A stretch of 64,000 bases of DNA, taken from positions 1 to 64,000 of the forward strand of contig CADAWC010000009.1 in NCBI GenBank assembly GCA_902791475.1, in the 5' to 3' direction. Every line of letters starts with the position of its first letter. The first letter of the stretch is position 1. Below the pieces are notes generated by a model. That model saw only the letters and a program-made list of their open reading frames with translations. It did not search any database and was not told where the DNA came from. This stretch comes from Fibrobacter succinogenes. Its GTDB lineage: Bacteria > Fibrobacterota > Fibrobacteria > Fibrobacterales > Fibrobacteraceae. Made by a program: the position numbers and the translations under genes. This document shows, piece by piece, positions 1 through 8,125 of this stretch.

Positions 1-21
1 GCTTTTCAGCTGGTTCCTTTA

Positions 22-94
22 TACCCCCAAGCGGTTTCGAACCGCTGTTGCGGGAATGAAAATCCCGAGTCCTGGGCCACTAGACGATAGGGGC
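22..94 (-). tRNA. tRNA-Glu (anticodon TTC)
   Basis: Read on the minus strand this folds as a full cloverleaf. The acceptor stem GCCCCTA pairs with TGGGGGT (one G-T wobble at the first pair and one inside), the T arm carries GGTTCGAAACC, and the anticodon stem CGGGA/TCCCG encloses the loop TTTTCAT, giving anticodon TTC for GAA/GAG. The CCA end is not encoded. Only 21 bases of the window lie downstream of it, so its terminator cannot be judged. Confidence 0.95.
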
Positions 95-170
95 GTTTTG
101 TGTGCGCCAAATATAGATGTTTATAGGAAATTGTCAAGGGTTTTTGTTTGAATTTTTTATTTTTTCTTTC

Positions 171-1736
171 GTGATTCTGAAAAAAAGGCTAAAAAAGATA
201 CTTTGGCGAGGCGTTTTCCGCTTTTTGCCAGTGGCTTTGCTTGCTAGTGCCGCCGATGCAGCTTTGCTTTGGGGCATTCGCTCATTCATGGATATTCTCC
301 AAGGCAAACCGATTTTCTCACTCTCCGGGTGGCTTGTGCTGATGGTCATCCTTACGGCGCTCCGTTTTGCTTTTTTCGCCTGGAAAATGAACATTTCCGA
401 AAAATGGCTTTTTGGCGCGGGTTCCCTGGTAATGGGCTGGTTCCTGCATACGCTCCGTTCGCTCTCGCCACGAGTGTTCCATACGCCGGAGGGCGAATCC
501 AAAGTTGAGGCCGCTTACGAATCGGCGGTTGTTTTGCAATCGAATGGAGGCGTGTTTTTTCAGGCGGTTCAGGCGGTACTCCAGCTTTTGGTCTTTTTGC
601 CGGTGCTGTTCTATATTTCTTGGCCGCTGACGTTGTTCCTTTTTGTTGTTGTGGTTCCGCTGGTGGGCTGGATGCAGCGCCGCTTACACAAAATGGGTCC
701 TGCCGAAGAACACATCTTAACGGAACGTTCAGATTTTCGTGGCTCGCTTTATCTCGCTCGAAAGCTATTCCGTCGCTGGAGTTCTCGTTTTGAACGCAAG
801 GAAATTTCGAATGACTTGATGGCTCGAGTCCGCAATCTCAGGGACGATGGTCTTGAAGTTTCGCTCCGCAAGGGCGTGCTTTCGCTGATTACAGAAACGG
901 TGTCGGTCTTGGCGATGGTCTTTGTACTTGCATTTTGTGCGCTTCTGATTTCAGAAGGCTGGATGAACGGAACGGGGCTTGTGCTTTACTGCTCGGCAGT
1001 TCTCCTTTGTTACAAGCCTGTGAAGGAATGCGCTCGTGTGATGCCGCAGGCTCGGTCTGCAATGAGTGCGCTTAGTGTTTTGGAAAAGTTCGAAGCGTTG
1101 CCTTCGAAAAAATCGGATTCCAGTTCTGCTGAAAAAACATGTTCTCCGAATTCAGACAACTTGCAAATTACACACGGTGACTTTGCTTATGAAGGTGCGT
1201 TCGAAACGCTATTCAGCAATTTTTCGCTTTGCTGGAATACTAAAAAGCCGGTGCTTGTTCGTGGACGGAATGGGGTAGGCAAGTCGACGCTGTTGCGCTT
1301 GATTGCTGGGCTTGAAGAATGGGACTATGGAAAAATTTTAAGTTCTATTTCCCTAAAGAATAATGTGTTCTTTGTTGCGCAAGATTTAGAACTCCCTCCA
1401 ATTCACTTATTGCAAAAACTTCTTGCACAAACGAATTCTGTGGCTGTCATTGAATTTGCGCATGCCGCTCGAGTTGACAAAATAATTGCCAAAGAGGGAA
1501 TGTCGGGTGGAGAACGTGCTCGTGTTGCATTGGCTTGGGCGCTAGCCTCTGACAGTTTCATGATTCTACTCGATGAACCGTTTGCATCTGTAGCGCTTGC
1601 GGACCGTGAACTGCTTTTGACCGCGTTCCTCGATACGGCAGAGCTCTTGCACAAGTGGGTGGTGCTCGTGAGTCACGATGTTCTTTCTCGTGAACTAGAA
1701 CAACGTTTTAATGTTGTGGAGATGGGTGATGCCTAA
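171..1736 (+). CDS. ABC transporter, membrane domain fused to ATPase domain
   Basis: The product (about 521 aa from this start) has an N-terminal hydrophobic half with several membrane segments followed by one nucleotide-binding domain: Walker A GRNGVGKST near residue 364, signature SGGER near 444, Walker B FMILLDEP near 466 and the H-loop VSHD near 500. This is the half-transporter layout of ABC exporters, which would work as a dimer in the inner membrane; the substrate cannot be told. The start is uncertain. An ATG at 117 is in frame, but the extra residues are oddly Phe-rich and a TTGTCA box lies inside them, so I prefer the GTG at 171 that opens the basic stretch ILKKRLKKILWRG. Neither start has a Shine-Dalgarno. 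It overlaps the next gene by 8 bases, suggesting co-transcription. Confidence 0.8.
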   Translation: MILKKRLKKILWRGVFRFLPVALLASAADAALLWGIRSFMDILQGKPIFSLSGWLVLMVILTALRFAFFAWKMNISEKWLFGAGSLVMGWFLHTLRSLSPRVFHTPEGESKVEAAYESAVVLQSNGGVFFQAVQAVLQLLVFLPVLFYISWPLTLFLFVVVVPLVGWMQRRLHKMGPAEEHILTERSDFRGSLYLARKLFRRWSSRFERKEISNDLMARVRNLRDDGLEVSLRKGVLSLITETVSVLAMVFVLAFCALLISEGWMNGTGLVLYCSAVLLCYKPVKECARVMPQARSAMSALSVLEKFEALPSKKSDSSSAEKTCSPNSDNLQITHGDFAYEGAFETLFSNFSLCWNTKKPVLVRGRNGVGKSTLLRLIAGLEEWDYGKILSSISLKNNVFFVAQDLELPPIHLLQKLLAQTNSVAVIEFAHAARVDKIIAKEGMSGGERARVALAWALASDSFMILLDEPFASVALADRELLLTAFLDTAELLHKWVVLVSHDVLSRELEQRFNVVEMGDA

Positions 1737-2340
1737 TGCAGAAAATAAAATTTCTGCATTCTTGTACCGCTATCGCGGATACATCTTGGGTCTTATTGCC
1801 ATTGCCCTAGTTATAACCCCACCTAGCGATGGTTTTGTTGGACCTCTAATTGCTATCCCGATTTACGTTGTAAGTGCTTTTTTACGAGTGCAGTCGCGGC
1901 GCTTTATTGGCGAGCATACTCGTGGGCATGTCCATGCCGCAGATGCGCTTGTGACTTGTGGCCCTTACGCTCGTGTTCGGCATCCGCTCTACATTTCCAA
2001 TACGGGTTTTGCGCTCGGGGTTGCGTTTTTTCATCTAAGTGTTTCGCTTTGGGTGCTCGTGTTTATGCTTGTCGTGGTTGCGTTTGAAGTTTCGCTTTCG
2101 CGAATCGAAGACCGCTTCTTGGAACAAAAATTTGGCGATGTGTGGCGCTGCTGGGCTCGCGAAACTCCTGCGATTTTCCCGCGTCTGGGCTGTTCGTGCG
2201 GTTCTTCTTGTGATTCTAAACACGTTCTCGCGCAAAGAACCTTTTGGCAGGCGTTTTTTGCGGATTCTTCGACATGGCTGTGGCTTTTCTTTTGTAATTT
2301 ATTATTGATATTAAGGAAAGTGGCGGTTTTCTATGTTTAA
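1729..2340 (+). CDS. isoprenylcysteine carboxyl methyltransferase-like membrane protein
   Basis: A 203-residue polytopic membrane protein. The cytoplasmic motif RVRHPLYISN near residue 81 followed by hydrophobic helices and an acidic ER.EDRFLEQKFG-type segment is the hallmark of the ICMT/phospholipid N-methyltransferase (PEMT) superfamily, which methylates lipid or prenylated substrates with S-adenosylmethionine. The ATG at 1729 is preferred over an in-frame upstream ATG at 1711 because homology-like sequence starts at MPNAEN. It overlaps the ABC gene by 8 bases and the Kdo transferase gene by 8 bases, so the three look like one transcript devoted to the envelope. The true substrate is unknown. 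The Cys/Ser-rich C-terminal tail (about residues 147-170) is not typical of the family. Confidence 0.72.
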   Translation: MPNAENKISAFLYRYRGYILGLIAIALVITPPSDGFVGPLIAIPIYVVSAFLRVQSRRFIGEHTRGHVHAADALVTCGPYARVRHPLYISNTGFALGVAFFHLSVSLWVLVFMLVVVAFEVSLSRIEDRFLEQKFGDVWRCWARETPAIFPRLGCSCGSSCDSKHVLAQRTFWQAFFADSSTWLWLFFCNLLLILRKVAVFYV

Positions 2341-3511
2341 GGTATTTGACATTGCACGTGAGGCTCTCGGATCTGTAGCCAAAGCTGCAGCCAAGGTGCC
2401 TGTTATAGAAAATAAGTACCAGGTGAATGCCCGTTTGCGTGGGCCGTGGCCTAAGGGACCGTTCCTTTGGATGCATGGCGCAAGTCTTGGCGAATGCAAA
2501 ATGCTCTTGAATCTGGCGAAGTGCCTCAAGGAAGACTTACCGAATTGTCCGCGTCTTTTGCTTACAACGCAGAAGGTCGAGGTTGTTTCGTTTATTAAGG
2601 AATCGGGGGTCGATGTGGTCGCTCACATTGCTCCTGTGGATGCTCCTGCAACGATGAAGTCCTTTATTTCTGCCGTGAAACCGCTAGGGTTGATTTTGGC
2701 GGAAAATGAACTTTGGCCGGGCTACCTCTCTTCGATGTTGCGTATTTCGACGAGGCCGCCAGTCGCTCTTGTTTCGGGACGTTTCCATCATGCGGTTCCT
2801 GGAATGGACTATGCCGCCATTGGCTTTGTGAGCATGCAGACGGGGTCGGACTTGTCACGCTTTTTTAGCGTTTCTGCACGGGCGAGTAATTCGCGAATGA
2901 TGATTGGCGGCGACTGGAAACTTTTGTCGTGGGTGCGCTTGAACAAGGCCGTTTCTGCTCCTGAGAATCCGACGGTCGATACTGTGTTTGTCTCGATGCA
3001 TCTCCAGGAGTTGCCGAGCCTTGGTCGTATGGTTCTTTCGTCGATCAAGCGCGGGGAATCTGTGGTGCTGATGCCGCGCCGTTTGTCTGAGGTGGCTGAA
3101 TTCCGCAAGGCTCTTGTCGATCAGGGAATTTCTGTTGTGGACTGGCCGCAGGTGCAGAATGGTGCGGTCTCGGTTGTTAACGAGTTTGGCAAGACTAAAG
3201 AGGTGCTTGCTGTTTCTAAAACGGCGGTTGTCGGAGGATCGTTTGCACGCGGTCTTGGAGTCCACGATTTTTGGGAACCGCTCCAGAGCGGAGTTTCCAC
3301 GTGTGTTGGCCCGTACGCCGAGGGGCAAAAAGAGGCGGTTGCAACGCTTGTACGTGAAGGCGTTATCGCCCAGCTGCAATCGGCGGCGGAATATTCGAGG
3401 CGCAATAAGCCGGATATTCGTTTGGTACAGACTTTCCTTGCGCATGAAAGTGCGAAGATTAGCGATTCGTACCAGCAATTGCTTGAGTTCTTGAAAAATT
3501 TGTTAAAGTAA
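2333..3511 (+). CDS. waaA: 3-deoxy-D-manno-octulosonic acid (Kdo) transferase
   Basis: 392 residues. The GT30 N-terminal signature MHGASLGE (residues about 44-51; usual form HAVSVGE) and ENELWPG (about 123-129; usual form ETELWPN) mark the Kdo transferase family, which adds Kdo from CMP-Kdo to lipid A precursor at the inner face of the cytoplasmic membrane. The N-terminus lacks the usual long membrane anchor, so membrane contact may come from the amphipathic start. The ATG at 2333 lies within the end of the preceding gene, an overlap consistent with translational coupling. It is followed 12 bases later by ispH in the same direction. Assignment rests on these two motifs and length. Confidence 0.85.
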   Translation: MFKVFDIAREALGSVAKAAAKVPVIENKYQVNARLRGPWPKGPFLWMHGASLGECKMLLNLAKCLKEDLPNCPRLLLTTQKVEVVSFIKESGVDVVAHIAPVDAPATMKSFISAVKPLGLILAENELWPGYLSSMLRISTRPPVALVSGRFHHAVPGMDYAAIGFVSMQTGSDLSRFFSVSARASNSRMMIGGDWKLLSWVRLNKAVSAPENPTVDTVFVSMHLQELPSLGRMVLSSIKRGESVVLMPRRLSEVAEFRKALVDQGISVVDWPQVQNGAVSVVNEFGKTKEVLAVSKTAVVGGSFARGLGVHDFWEPLQSGVSTCVGPYAEGQKEAVATLVREGVIAQLQSAAEYSRRNKPDIRLVQTFLAHESAKISDSYQQLLEFLKNLLK

Positions 3512-3523
3512 ATTAGGTAAACT

Positions 3524-4456
3524 ATGAAAAAAATCGTTTTGGCTACGCCTCGTGGTTTTTGTGCCGGTGTGGATCGTGCTATTCATGTAGTTGAAAAGGC
3601 TATTGAAAAATTTGGTACGCCGATATATGTGCGCCATGAAATTGTTCATAACAAGTTTGTTGTGGATACTCTCAAGGGTAAAGGCGTTGTTTTTGTCGAT
3701 GAACTCGACCAGGTCCCGGAAGGCTCTGTGGTGATTTTCTCGGCCCATGGCGTTGCCGAACACATTTATGAAGAAGCGAAGTCTCGCAATTTGCAGGTGC
3801 TCGATGCGAGCTGCCCGCTGGTACTCAAGGTGCATTTCAGTGCGAAGCGCCATTACAATGCGGGGCGTCATATCATCTTGATTGGGCATGCGGGTCATGC
3901 TGAAGTGGAAGGCACGCTGGGGCAGCTCCCGGAAGGCGCGATTACGCTTATTCGTAACGAAAAGGATGCGGAAATGGTTGAAGTGCCGGCCGACAAGGAA
4001 CTGGCCTACATCACGCAGACTACACTTTCTGTGGCGGAAACGCGCAAGATTATTGAAGCTCTCAAGCGCAGGTTCCCGAATATCATTGGGCCGGATGCGG
4101 GTGACCTCTGCTATGCGACGGGCAATCGTCAGGCGGCGGTCCTCGAACTGTGCTCCGTGGTCGACATGCTTTTGGTTGTCGGCGCCAAGAATTCTTCCAA
4201 TTCTTCGCGTTTGATGGAACTTGGGCTGGAACAGGGCCTCCCGAGCCACTTGATTGCGGACGTGAATGACCTTGATCCGGCATGGTTCAATGGCATTAAA
4301 ACGGTCGGAATTTCGAGCGGTGCGAGCGCACCTGAAGTGCTAGTTCAGGGTGTCGTGGACTGGCTGAAGGAAAAATTTGGGCCTGTCGAAGTGGAAAATC
4401 TTGTAAAATTAGTGGAAAATACAAAGTTTAACTTGCCAAAGGCGTTGCAAGATTAA
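3524..4456 (+). CDS. ispH: 4-hydroxy-3-methylbut-2-enyl diphosphate reductase
   Basis: 310 residues, normal length for IspH (LytB), the last enzyme of the MEP pathway, which makes IPP and DMAPP with a 4Fe-4S cluster. The three cluster cysteines are visible: C13 in PRGFCAGVDRAI, C97 in DASCPLV and C196 in DLCYATGNRQ. The conserved HE of RHEIVHNKFVV and the E of QTTLSVAET are also present. It follows waaA by 12 bases and precedes the separately promoted rpmB gene, so it probably closes the envelope/isoprenoid operon. Nothing is unusual. Confidence 0.96.
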   Translation: MKKIVLATPRGFCAGVDRAIHVVEKAIEKFGTPIYVRHEIVHNKFVVDTLKGKGVVFVDELDQVPEGSVVIFSAHGVAEHIYEEAKSRNLQVLDASCPLVLKVHFSAKRHYNAGRHIILIGHAGHAEVEGTLGQLPEGAITLIRNEKDAEMVEVPADKELAYITQTTLSVAETRKIIEALKRRFPNIIGPDAGDLCYATGNRQAAVLELCSVVDMLLVVGAKNSSNSSRLMELGLEQGLPSHLIADVNDLDPAWFNGIKTVGISSGASAPEVLVQGVVDWLKEKFGPVEVENLVKLVENTKFNLPKALQD

Positions 4457-4464
4457 CTTTAGCC

Positions 4465-4493
4465 TTGACAGTTTTGAAATTTTTAGCTAAAAT
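4465..4493 (+). promoter_or_regulatory. sigma-70 type promoter of rpmB
   Basis: A perfect -35 box TTGACA (4465-4470) is followed after 17 bases by TAAAAT (4488-4493). It starts 9 bases after the ispH stop and 30 bases before the rpmB ATG. This is the best consensus promoter in the window and shows that at least the ribosomal genes use ordinary -35/-10 spacing. Confidence 0.8.
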
Positions 4494-4522
4494 TGCTGCC
4501 TGTAAAAACAACGGAGTTTAAT

Positions 4523-4744
4523 ATGAGCCGCATTTGTGAAGTTACCGGCAAGGCCGGTCTCGTGGGCAACATGGTTTCCCACTCTAACCGTAAGAAGTTG
4601 ATGAAGCAGCTTCCGAACCTCCAGAAGAAGCGCTTCTACATTCCTGAAGAAGATCGCTGGGTCACGCTCCGCGTTAGCGCTGCTGGTCTCCGCACGATCA
4701 ACAAGCTTGGCATCCAGGCTGTTGCTCAGGAACTCGGAATCTAA
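4523..4744 (+). CDS. rpmB: 50S ribosomal protein L28
   Basis: A 73-residue basic protein starting MSRICEVTGKAGLVGNMVSH, the usual L28 opening, with the C-terminal VSAAGLRTINKLG block. It is a structural protein of the large ribosomal subunit. The ATG at 4523 has GGAG 7 bases upstream; an in-frame ATG at 4493 lies in the -10 box and is not a real start. It has its own promoter and terminator, so it is a single-gene unit; rpmG does not follow it here. Confidence 0.97.
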   Translation: MSRICEVTGKAGLVGNMVSHSNRKKLMKQLPNLQKKRFYIPEEDRWVTLRVSAAGLRTINKLGIQAVAQELGI

Positions 4745-4766
4745 TTTTTTAGATTAAAAGTTTAAC

Positions 4767-4798
4767 GAAAGCCGCTATGCTTCGCATGGCGGTCTTTT
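4767..4798 (+). terminator. rho-independent terminator after rpmB
   Basis: CCGCTATGC and GCATGGCGG form a 9-bp stem (one T-G pair) with a TTC loop, followed by TCTTTT. It lies 22 bases after the rpmB stop. Confidence 0.8.
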
Positions 4799-4885
4799 GT
4801 GTATTTATTTTGGGTTGCTTTACACGACATCGCCGCTTAATACAAAAAAGCCCCAGTGCTGAGACCGGGGTTGACGAATTCTCTT

Positions 4886-4953
4886 TGTCAAGCCCTACTT
4901 GATAGGGCTTCTCCTTTTTTTAAAGGAGATTCCCGGTCTAGCCGGGAATGACA
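4886..4953. repeat. R2 repeat pair in inverted orientation (REP/BIME-like)
   Basis: Two R2 units meet tail to tail. The left unit (4886-4917) reads on the minus strand GGAGAAGCCC...GGGCTTGACA; the right unit (4923-4953) reads GGAGATTCCCG...CGGGAATGACA. Each is a small hairpin with an AGGAGA head and a TGACA tail, and the central CTCC...GGAG also pairs. Other R2 units lie at 8159-8188, 8359-8390, 35933-35987, 41367-41398 and 60124-60153, always between genes. Confidence 0.6.
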
Positions 4954-4979
4954 AGCGTATGTCATTCGAAGATAATTTT

Positions 4980-5022
4980 ACTTCCGACTTCCTACTGTCT
5001 ACCGCCTACTTTCTAATAAACT
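4980..5022 (+). repeat. CTA heptad array overlapping a gene end
   Basis: A degenerate array in which CTA or CGA recurs every seven bases (CTTCCGA, CTTCCTA, CTGTCTA, CCGCCTA, CTTTCTA). Unlike the other heptad arrays it overlaps the 3' end of a gene (the exonuclease stop codon at 5006-5008) and faces no obvious start codon. Confidence 0.5.
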
Positions 5023-5653
5023 GCGGGATGCCTTTGTACTTGGCCATGGCCTGCATGATGCTGCCCATTTCCCATTCCTTTTCCTTGAGGCGGCGGCGGA
5101 GGAGGGCTACGAACACTTCCATGAGCATTTCGCAGTCGTACACGGAACGGTGCATCTTTTCTTCATCGATGGTCATCGAGATTTCACCGCGCTTCATGAA
5201 CATGTTTGCCATGAAGCCGAGCTTGTGGTTCGCAAGTTCCGGCATGATGGTCTTGGAAATAGCGAGGCTGTCGACGACGGGGTTCCCTGGCGTGAACTGC
5301 GGGTTCTGCTCGTAGGCGGTGCGCAAGAAGCTTGCGTCGAAGTTTGCGTTGTGGGCGAGCAGAATAGAGCCCGGGCCGCAGAATGCCGTGAACTGCTTGA
5401 GCGCTTCGCCGACAGCCGGTGCGTTTTCGACCATCTTGTCGGTAATGTGGTTCACGTTCGTGGCTTCGGCGGGGATGAGCATGTTGGGCTTTACGAGCGT
5501 GTCGAATTCCGAGATGATTTTCGGTACGACGCGTCCGTTTTTCACTTCTACAGTGAACTTTACGGCGCCAATTTCGATGATTTCGTCTTTACGGTTTACA
5601 AGACCAGTCGTTTCTAAGTCGAATGCGACAAATTTTGGTGGTAATGCTATCAC
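5006..5653 (-). CDS. DnaQ-type 3'-5' exonuclease (DEDDh family)
   Basis: 215 residues forming one exonuclease domain related to DNA polymerase III epsilon. All DEDDh motifs are seen: FDLETTG (Exo I, residues 10-16), HNANFDASFL (Exo II) and HRSVYDCEML (Exo III). There is no polymerase-binding tail that I can recognise, so it may be a stand-alone proofreading or repair exonuclease, or an epsilon-like subunit. It lies 11 bases after the DUF374 gene on the same strand, which suggests co-transcription with an envelope gene. The heptad array at 4980-5022 overlaps its last codons. Confidence 0.88.
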   Translation of the reverse strand: MIALPPKFVAFDLETTGLVNRKDEIIEIGAVKFTVEVKNGRVVPKIISEFDTLVKPNMLIPAEATNVNHITDKMVENAPAVGEALKQFTAFCGPGSILLAHNANFDASFLRTAYEQNPQFTPGNPVVDSLAISKTIMPELANHKLGFMANMFMKRGEISMTIDEEKMHRSVYDCEMLMEVFVALLRRRLKEKEWEMGSIMQAMAKYKGIPQFIRK

Positions 5654-5664
5654 GGCTGTTTTCC

Positions 5665-6180
5665 TTATTTTGAATTATTTTCGGGCAAAAGATACTTAAT
5701 TTCAATGTCAATTGCTGTCAAAGGGAGTGGAATAATGAAATTATCCCATCCGTTTAAGCGAAAATGCTTGCCATACTTGATGCAAAAAAGCCAAAGGGGG
5801 CGGCTGCTTGCTTTGGAAAGCCAAAGTGAACCCGGTTTTACCTGGAGGGCGGGGCCGTGCGGGCCGTCGAGCGCCATGCCGACAAATCGGTCGTTCTTGA
5901 GCGACTTGAGCAGGTGCCGGACGTTTGTGGCTCCATGTGTGTCGGAACCGCGGGTGACTTCGTAATGGAGCTGTTTGGCCGCCTGGGCGAAAAATTCACC
6001 GTCGTTTGATTCCGAAACGAGGATGTGGACGTTCTTGTCCTTGAAGGCTGCAGCGCTTGCGAGCAGGTCCTTGTGCCAAAGTCCGAGAATCCCCGGGCGG
6101 AAGTCGTCGGGCACGTGCAGACGAATGCGGAGGCTCCTCATCCAGAGGGCGCCGAGCGTCGCGAGCAATTTTGTCTTCAT
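5665..6180 (-). CDS. DUF374 lysophospholipid acyltransferase-like protein
   Basis: About 171 residues. The sequence carries the DUF374 signatures GLWHKDLL near residue 36, the ALDGPHGP motif near residue 108 and a final NFIIPLP segment. DUF374 proteins belong to the lysophospholipid/Kdo2-lipid A acyltransferase superfamily, and the WHKDL motif stands for the HxxxxD active site. A role in acylating a lipid or lipid A precursor at the inner membrane is inferred. The ATG at 6180 is preferred; a GTG at 6195 is in frame upstream. No Shine-Dalgarno is seen. Confidence 0.78.
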   Translation of the reverse strand: MKTKLLATLGALWMRSLRIRLHVPDDFRPGILGLWHKDLLASAAAFKDKNVHILVSESNDGEFFAQAAKQLHYEVTRGSDTHGATNVRHLLKSLKNDRFVGMALDGPHGPALQVKPGSLWLSKASSRPLWLFCIKYGKHFRLNGWDNFIIPLPLTAIDIEIKYLLPENNSK

Positions 6181-6279
6181 TTGGCTGAAATTCACGGCTA
6201 AAAATTAAAAAATTTCACTTTTTTTGCTCGAACCCCTTGTAAGGGTGGCTTAAAATACTTATATTGCGTCTGCAATTAT

Positions 6280-6352
6280 GGCGACGTACCCAAGTTGGTA
6301 AGGGGCGAGTCTGCAAAACTCTTATTCGGCGGTTCGAGTCCGCCCGTTGCCT
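6280..6352 (+). tRNA. tRNA-Cys (anticodon GCA)
   Basis: The acceptor stem GGCGACG pairs with CGTTGCC, the D loop contains AAGTTGGTA, the T arm reads GCGGTTCGAGTCCGC, and the anticodon loop CTGCAAA gives GCA. CCA is not encoded. A strong terminator follows directly. Confidence 0.96.
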
Positions 6353-6355
6353 CTC

Positions 6356-6391
6356 AAAAGACCTTTCGTGAAAGCGAAAGGTCTTTTTGTT
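6356..6391 (+). terminator. terminator of tRNA-Cys
   Basis: AAAGACCTTTCG and CGAAAGGTCTTT form a perfect 12-bp stem with a 6-base loop, followed by TTTTTGTTTTG. It starts four bases after the tRNA, so the tRNA is a single-gene unit. Confidence 0.92.
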
Positions 6392-6474
6392 TTGTTTTTT
6401 TTGTTTTTCGCGAGGATTGCGGAGGTGGTGCGCGCACACTTGTAAAAAAATGCCCGCGCACTTGTGGTGGCGGG

Positions 6475-6516
6475 CTAATCTCTCGTCTGTAGCCGCGTAG
6501 CGGCGTTCTTTCATCT
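6475..6516 (-). repeat. R1 hairpin repeat, copy A
   Basis: On the minus strand: AGATGAAAGAACG, a CCGC/GCGG stem-loop, then CTACAGACGAGAGA. It matches the R1 copies at 13495, 14236 and 56677. It lies between the tRNA-Cys terminator and the end of the AT-hook-like gene; the rest of 6392-6605 shows only a second weak GC-rich inverted segment around 6430-6475. Confidence 0.65.
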
Positions 6517-6605
6517 TTGGACATTCGCTTCGCTTTTGTCCCAACCATTCGGCTCGAACATGCCCAACTTTGTTGGTCGCGTCACTCGCCTTGTGTGGTT
6601 GTAGT

Positions 6606-7256
6606 CTATTCAGCCGGAGGCGGTGGGAGTGGGTTCTTGCGTGGGCGGCCACGGGGGCGCTTGACCGGCATTTCTGCAGCGGCTTCCGGGTGCAGAGCCC
6701 TGTTCTTTGCCATGAGTGCTTCGCGGATCTTCTTTGCGCGTTCTTCGATACGCTGGCGGGCGAGCTCGGCTGCCGATACAATCACGGTCTTTGGCTTGTC
6801 GCCTGGCTTTGCGCCGAACGAGCCCTTGAGGACGCGGCCAGAAGGTGGCTTGGGCGGTTCCGAGATGACACTCGTGAGCACGCGCTTCGGAGCTTCGACC
6901 GGGGCTGTTTTTTCAATGATTTTCTTGACTTCAGAGTCTTCGGCCTTAGGTGCGGCGTTCGTGGCGATTTTCTTCAGGATGCTGTTGATTTCGGCATCGC
7001 TTTCGGCTTCACGCTGCTTGGCGTTTTCGGGCTTGTTGTACTTGGCCACGAGCGAATTGAACTTGGCGTTTTCGCTCTGCTCTTTGAGCTTTTGACGCTC
7101 GCGCTTGGACGGGCGCTTTGCGCCATTATGCTTTTTACCGATAAATTTTTTTTCTTTGCTTTCCGAGTTACGGATGATTTCTTCGTCGGAAAGACCACGC
7201 AGTTCAGGCGGGACTTCAGTGATTTGAAGAGCCTCTTTTTTTGTGGAATCAGTCAT
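6606..7256 (-). CDS. hypothetical charged protein with AT-hook-like tail
   Basis: 216 residues, rich in Lys, Glu, Ala and Pro, with no hydrophobic segment, so probably cytoplasmic and largely disordered. The C-terminus KRPRGRPRKNPLPPPP contains RPRGRP, the core of an AT-hook DNA-minor-groove-binding motif. The middle (about residues 110-150) is Pro/Lys/Ala-rich, and residues 45-100 are predicted helical and charged. By composition it may bind DNA as a nucleoid-associated or accessory factor; this is inference from one motif. The start ATG at 7256 has no clear Shine-Dalgarno. It diverges from the AlkD-like gene. Confidence 0.7.
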   Translation of the reverse strand: MTDSTKKEALQITEVPPELRGLSDEEIIRNSESKEKKFIGKKHNGAKRPSKRERQKLKEQSENAKFNSLVAKYNKPENAKQREAESDAEINSILKKIATNAAPKAEDSEVKKIIEKTAPVEAPKRVLTSVISEPPKPPSGRVLKGSFGAKPGDKPKTVIVSAAELARQRIEERAKKIREALMAKNRALHPEAAAEMPVKRPRGRPRKNPLPPPPAE

Positions 7257-7391
7257 GATTTCTGAGTCTTTAAGCGGTTTTTAGCTTTGTCAAGGTTTTT
7301 TTTGCACTTTTTTTGCAAAAAATTCATAAAAAAATTAAAAAAATTTGAAAAAAGTGTTTGTCAAGGTCTAGAAAAAAAATTCTTTATGGAC

Positions 7392-7399
7392 TATTTTTG
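7392..7399 (+). promoter_or_regulatory. TAnnTTTG box directly before the AlkD-like gene
   Basis: TATTTTTG ends 6 bases before the ATG at 7406. It matches the Bacteroidetes -7 consensus TAnnTTTG. If used, the mRNA would start at or next to the start codon. The upstream region is almost pure A/T runs with TTGTCA at 7358. Confidence 0.45.
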
Positions 7400-7405
7400 G
7401 TGTAC

Positions 7406-8068
7406 ATGCTTCGGTTTACACAAGAAATATCTCTCGCTCTGCGCTCTATCGCTAATGAAGAAGAAGCGCATGAAATGTCTAAGAAGGCTAGGGAGCAATT
7501 TGAATTCCTCGGAATCAGATTGGTTCCCCGTCGTGAAGTCACGTATCCAATCTTCGACAAGTACCCGCCAAAGGACGGGGATGAACTCGTGTCGAGGGTC
7601 GAGGACATGTGGGCTCAGCCGTATAGGGAATTCCAGTACGCGGCTTGTGACTACCTGTTCCGCCATCGTGCGCTTCTCGGTGGCCAGCACCTAAATTTCC
7701 TGAAAAAGCTCATTAAGACTAGGGCTTGGCGCGACACTGTCGATACCCTCGCTTCTTGCGTCTTGGGTGACTTGGCGCTCCGCTTGCCGGCGTTGCGTAC
7801 GAAGATCGCCTCCTGGATCCGCGACCCGAACATCTGGGTCCGCCGCAGTGCAATCATCTTCCAGGTGCAGTACAAGGACCGCACGGACTGGCCGCTCTTG
7901 CGTCAGTTCTGCCTCACTTGCGCCAAGGACGACGACTACTACATCCGCAATGGCATTGGTCGTGCGCTTTCTGAATACGCACGCATCAACCCGACGGAAG
8001 TTCGCCGCTTTGTCCAGGACAACTCCTTTGCCGAACAGACCGCCCAGGAAATCCTGCGCCTCATCTAA
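7406..8068 (+). CDS. AlkD-like DNA alkylation repair (HEAT-repeat glycosylase) family protein
   Basis: 220 residues. The opening (MLRFTQEISLALRS, then REQFEFLGIRLVPRRE) and the following helical repeats (FQYAACDYL, TLASCVLGDL, WVRRSAIIFQV, YYIRNGIGRALSEYA) fit the AlkC/AlkD HEAT-like fold, which removes N3- and N7-alkylpurines from DNA without base flipping. The VRRSAI and IRNGIGRALSEYA segments match the later family blocks well. ATG 7406 is chosen because an in-frame start at 7358 adds residues unlike the family. No Shine-Dalgarno is visible. A terminator follows, so it is monocistronic. Confidence 0.82.
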   Translation: MLRFTQEISLALRSIANEEEAHEMSKKAREQFEFLGIRLVPRREVTYPIFDKYPPKDGDELVSRVEDMWAQPYREFQYAACDYLFRHRALLGGQHLNFLKKLIKTRAWRDTVDTLASCVLGDLALRLPALRTKIASWIRDPNIWVRRSAIIFQVQYKDRTDWPLLRQFCLTCAKDDDYYIRNGIGRALSEYARINPTEVRRFVQDNSFAEQTAQEILRLI

Positions 8069-8125
8069 GCAGGGCTTTGGCGGGCTGCAAAATTTGCAAT
8101 GAAAATTGCGCAAAGCCTCGGCTTT

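Noticed and set aside
6475..6516. R1 copies as CRISPR repeats
   Set aside because: They are dispersed over 50 kb, not arrayed with spacers, and no cas gene is present.
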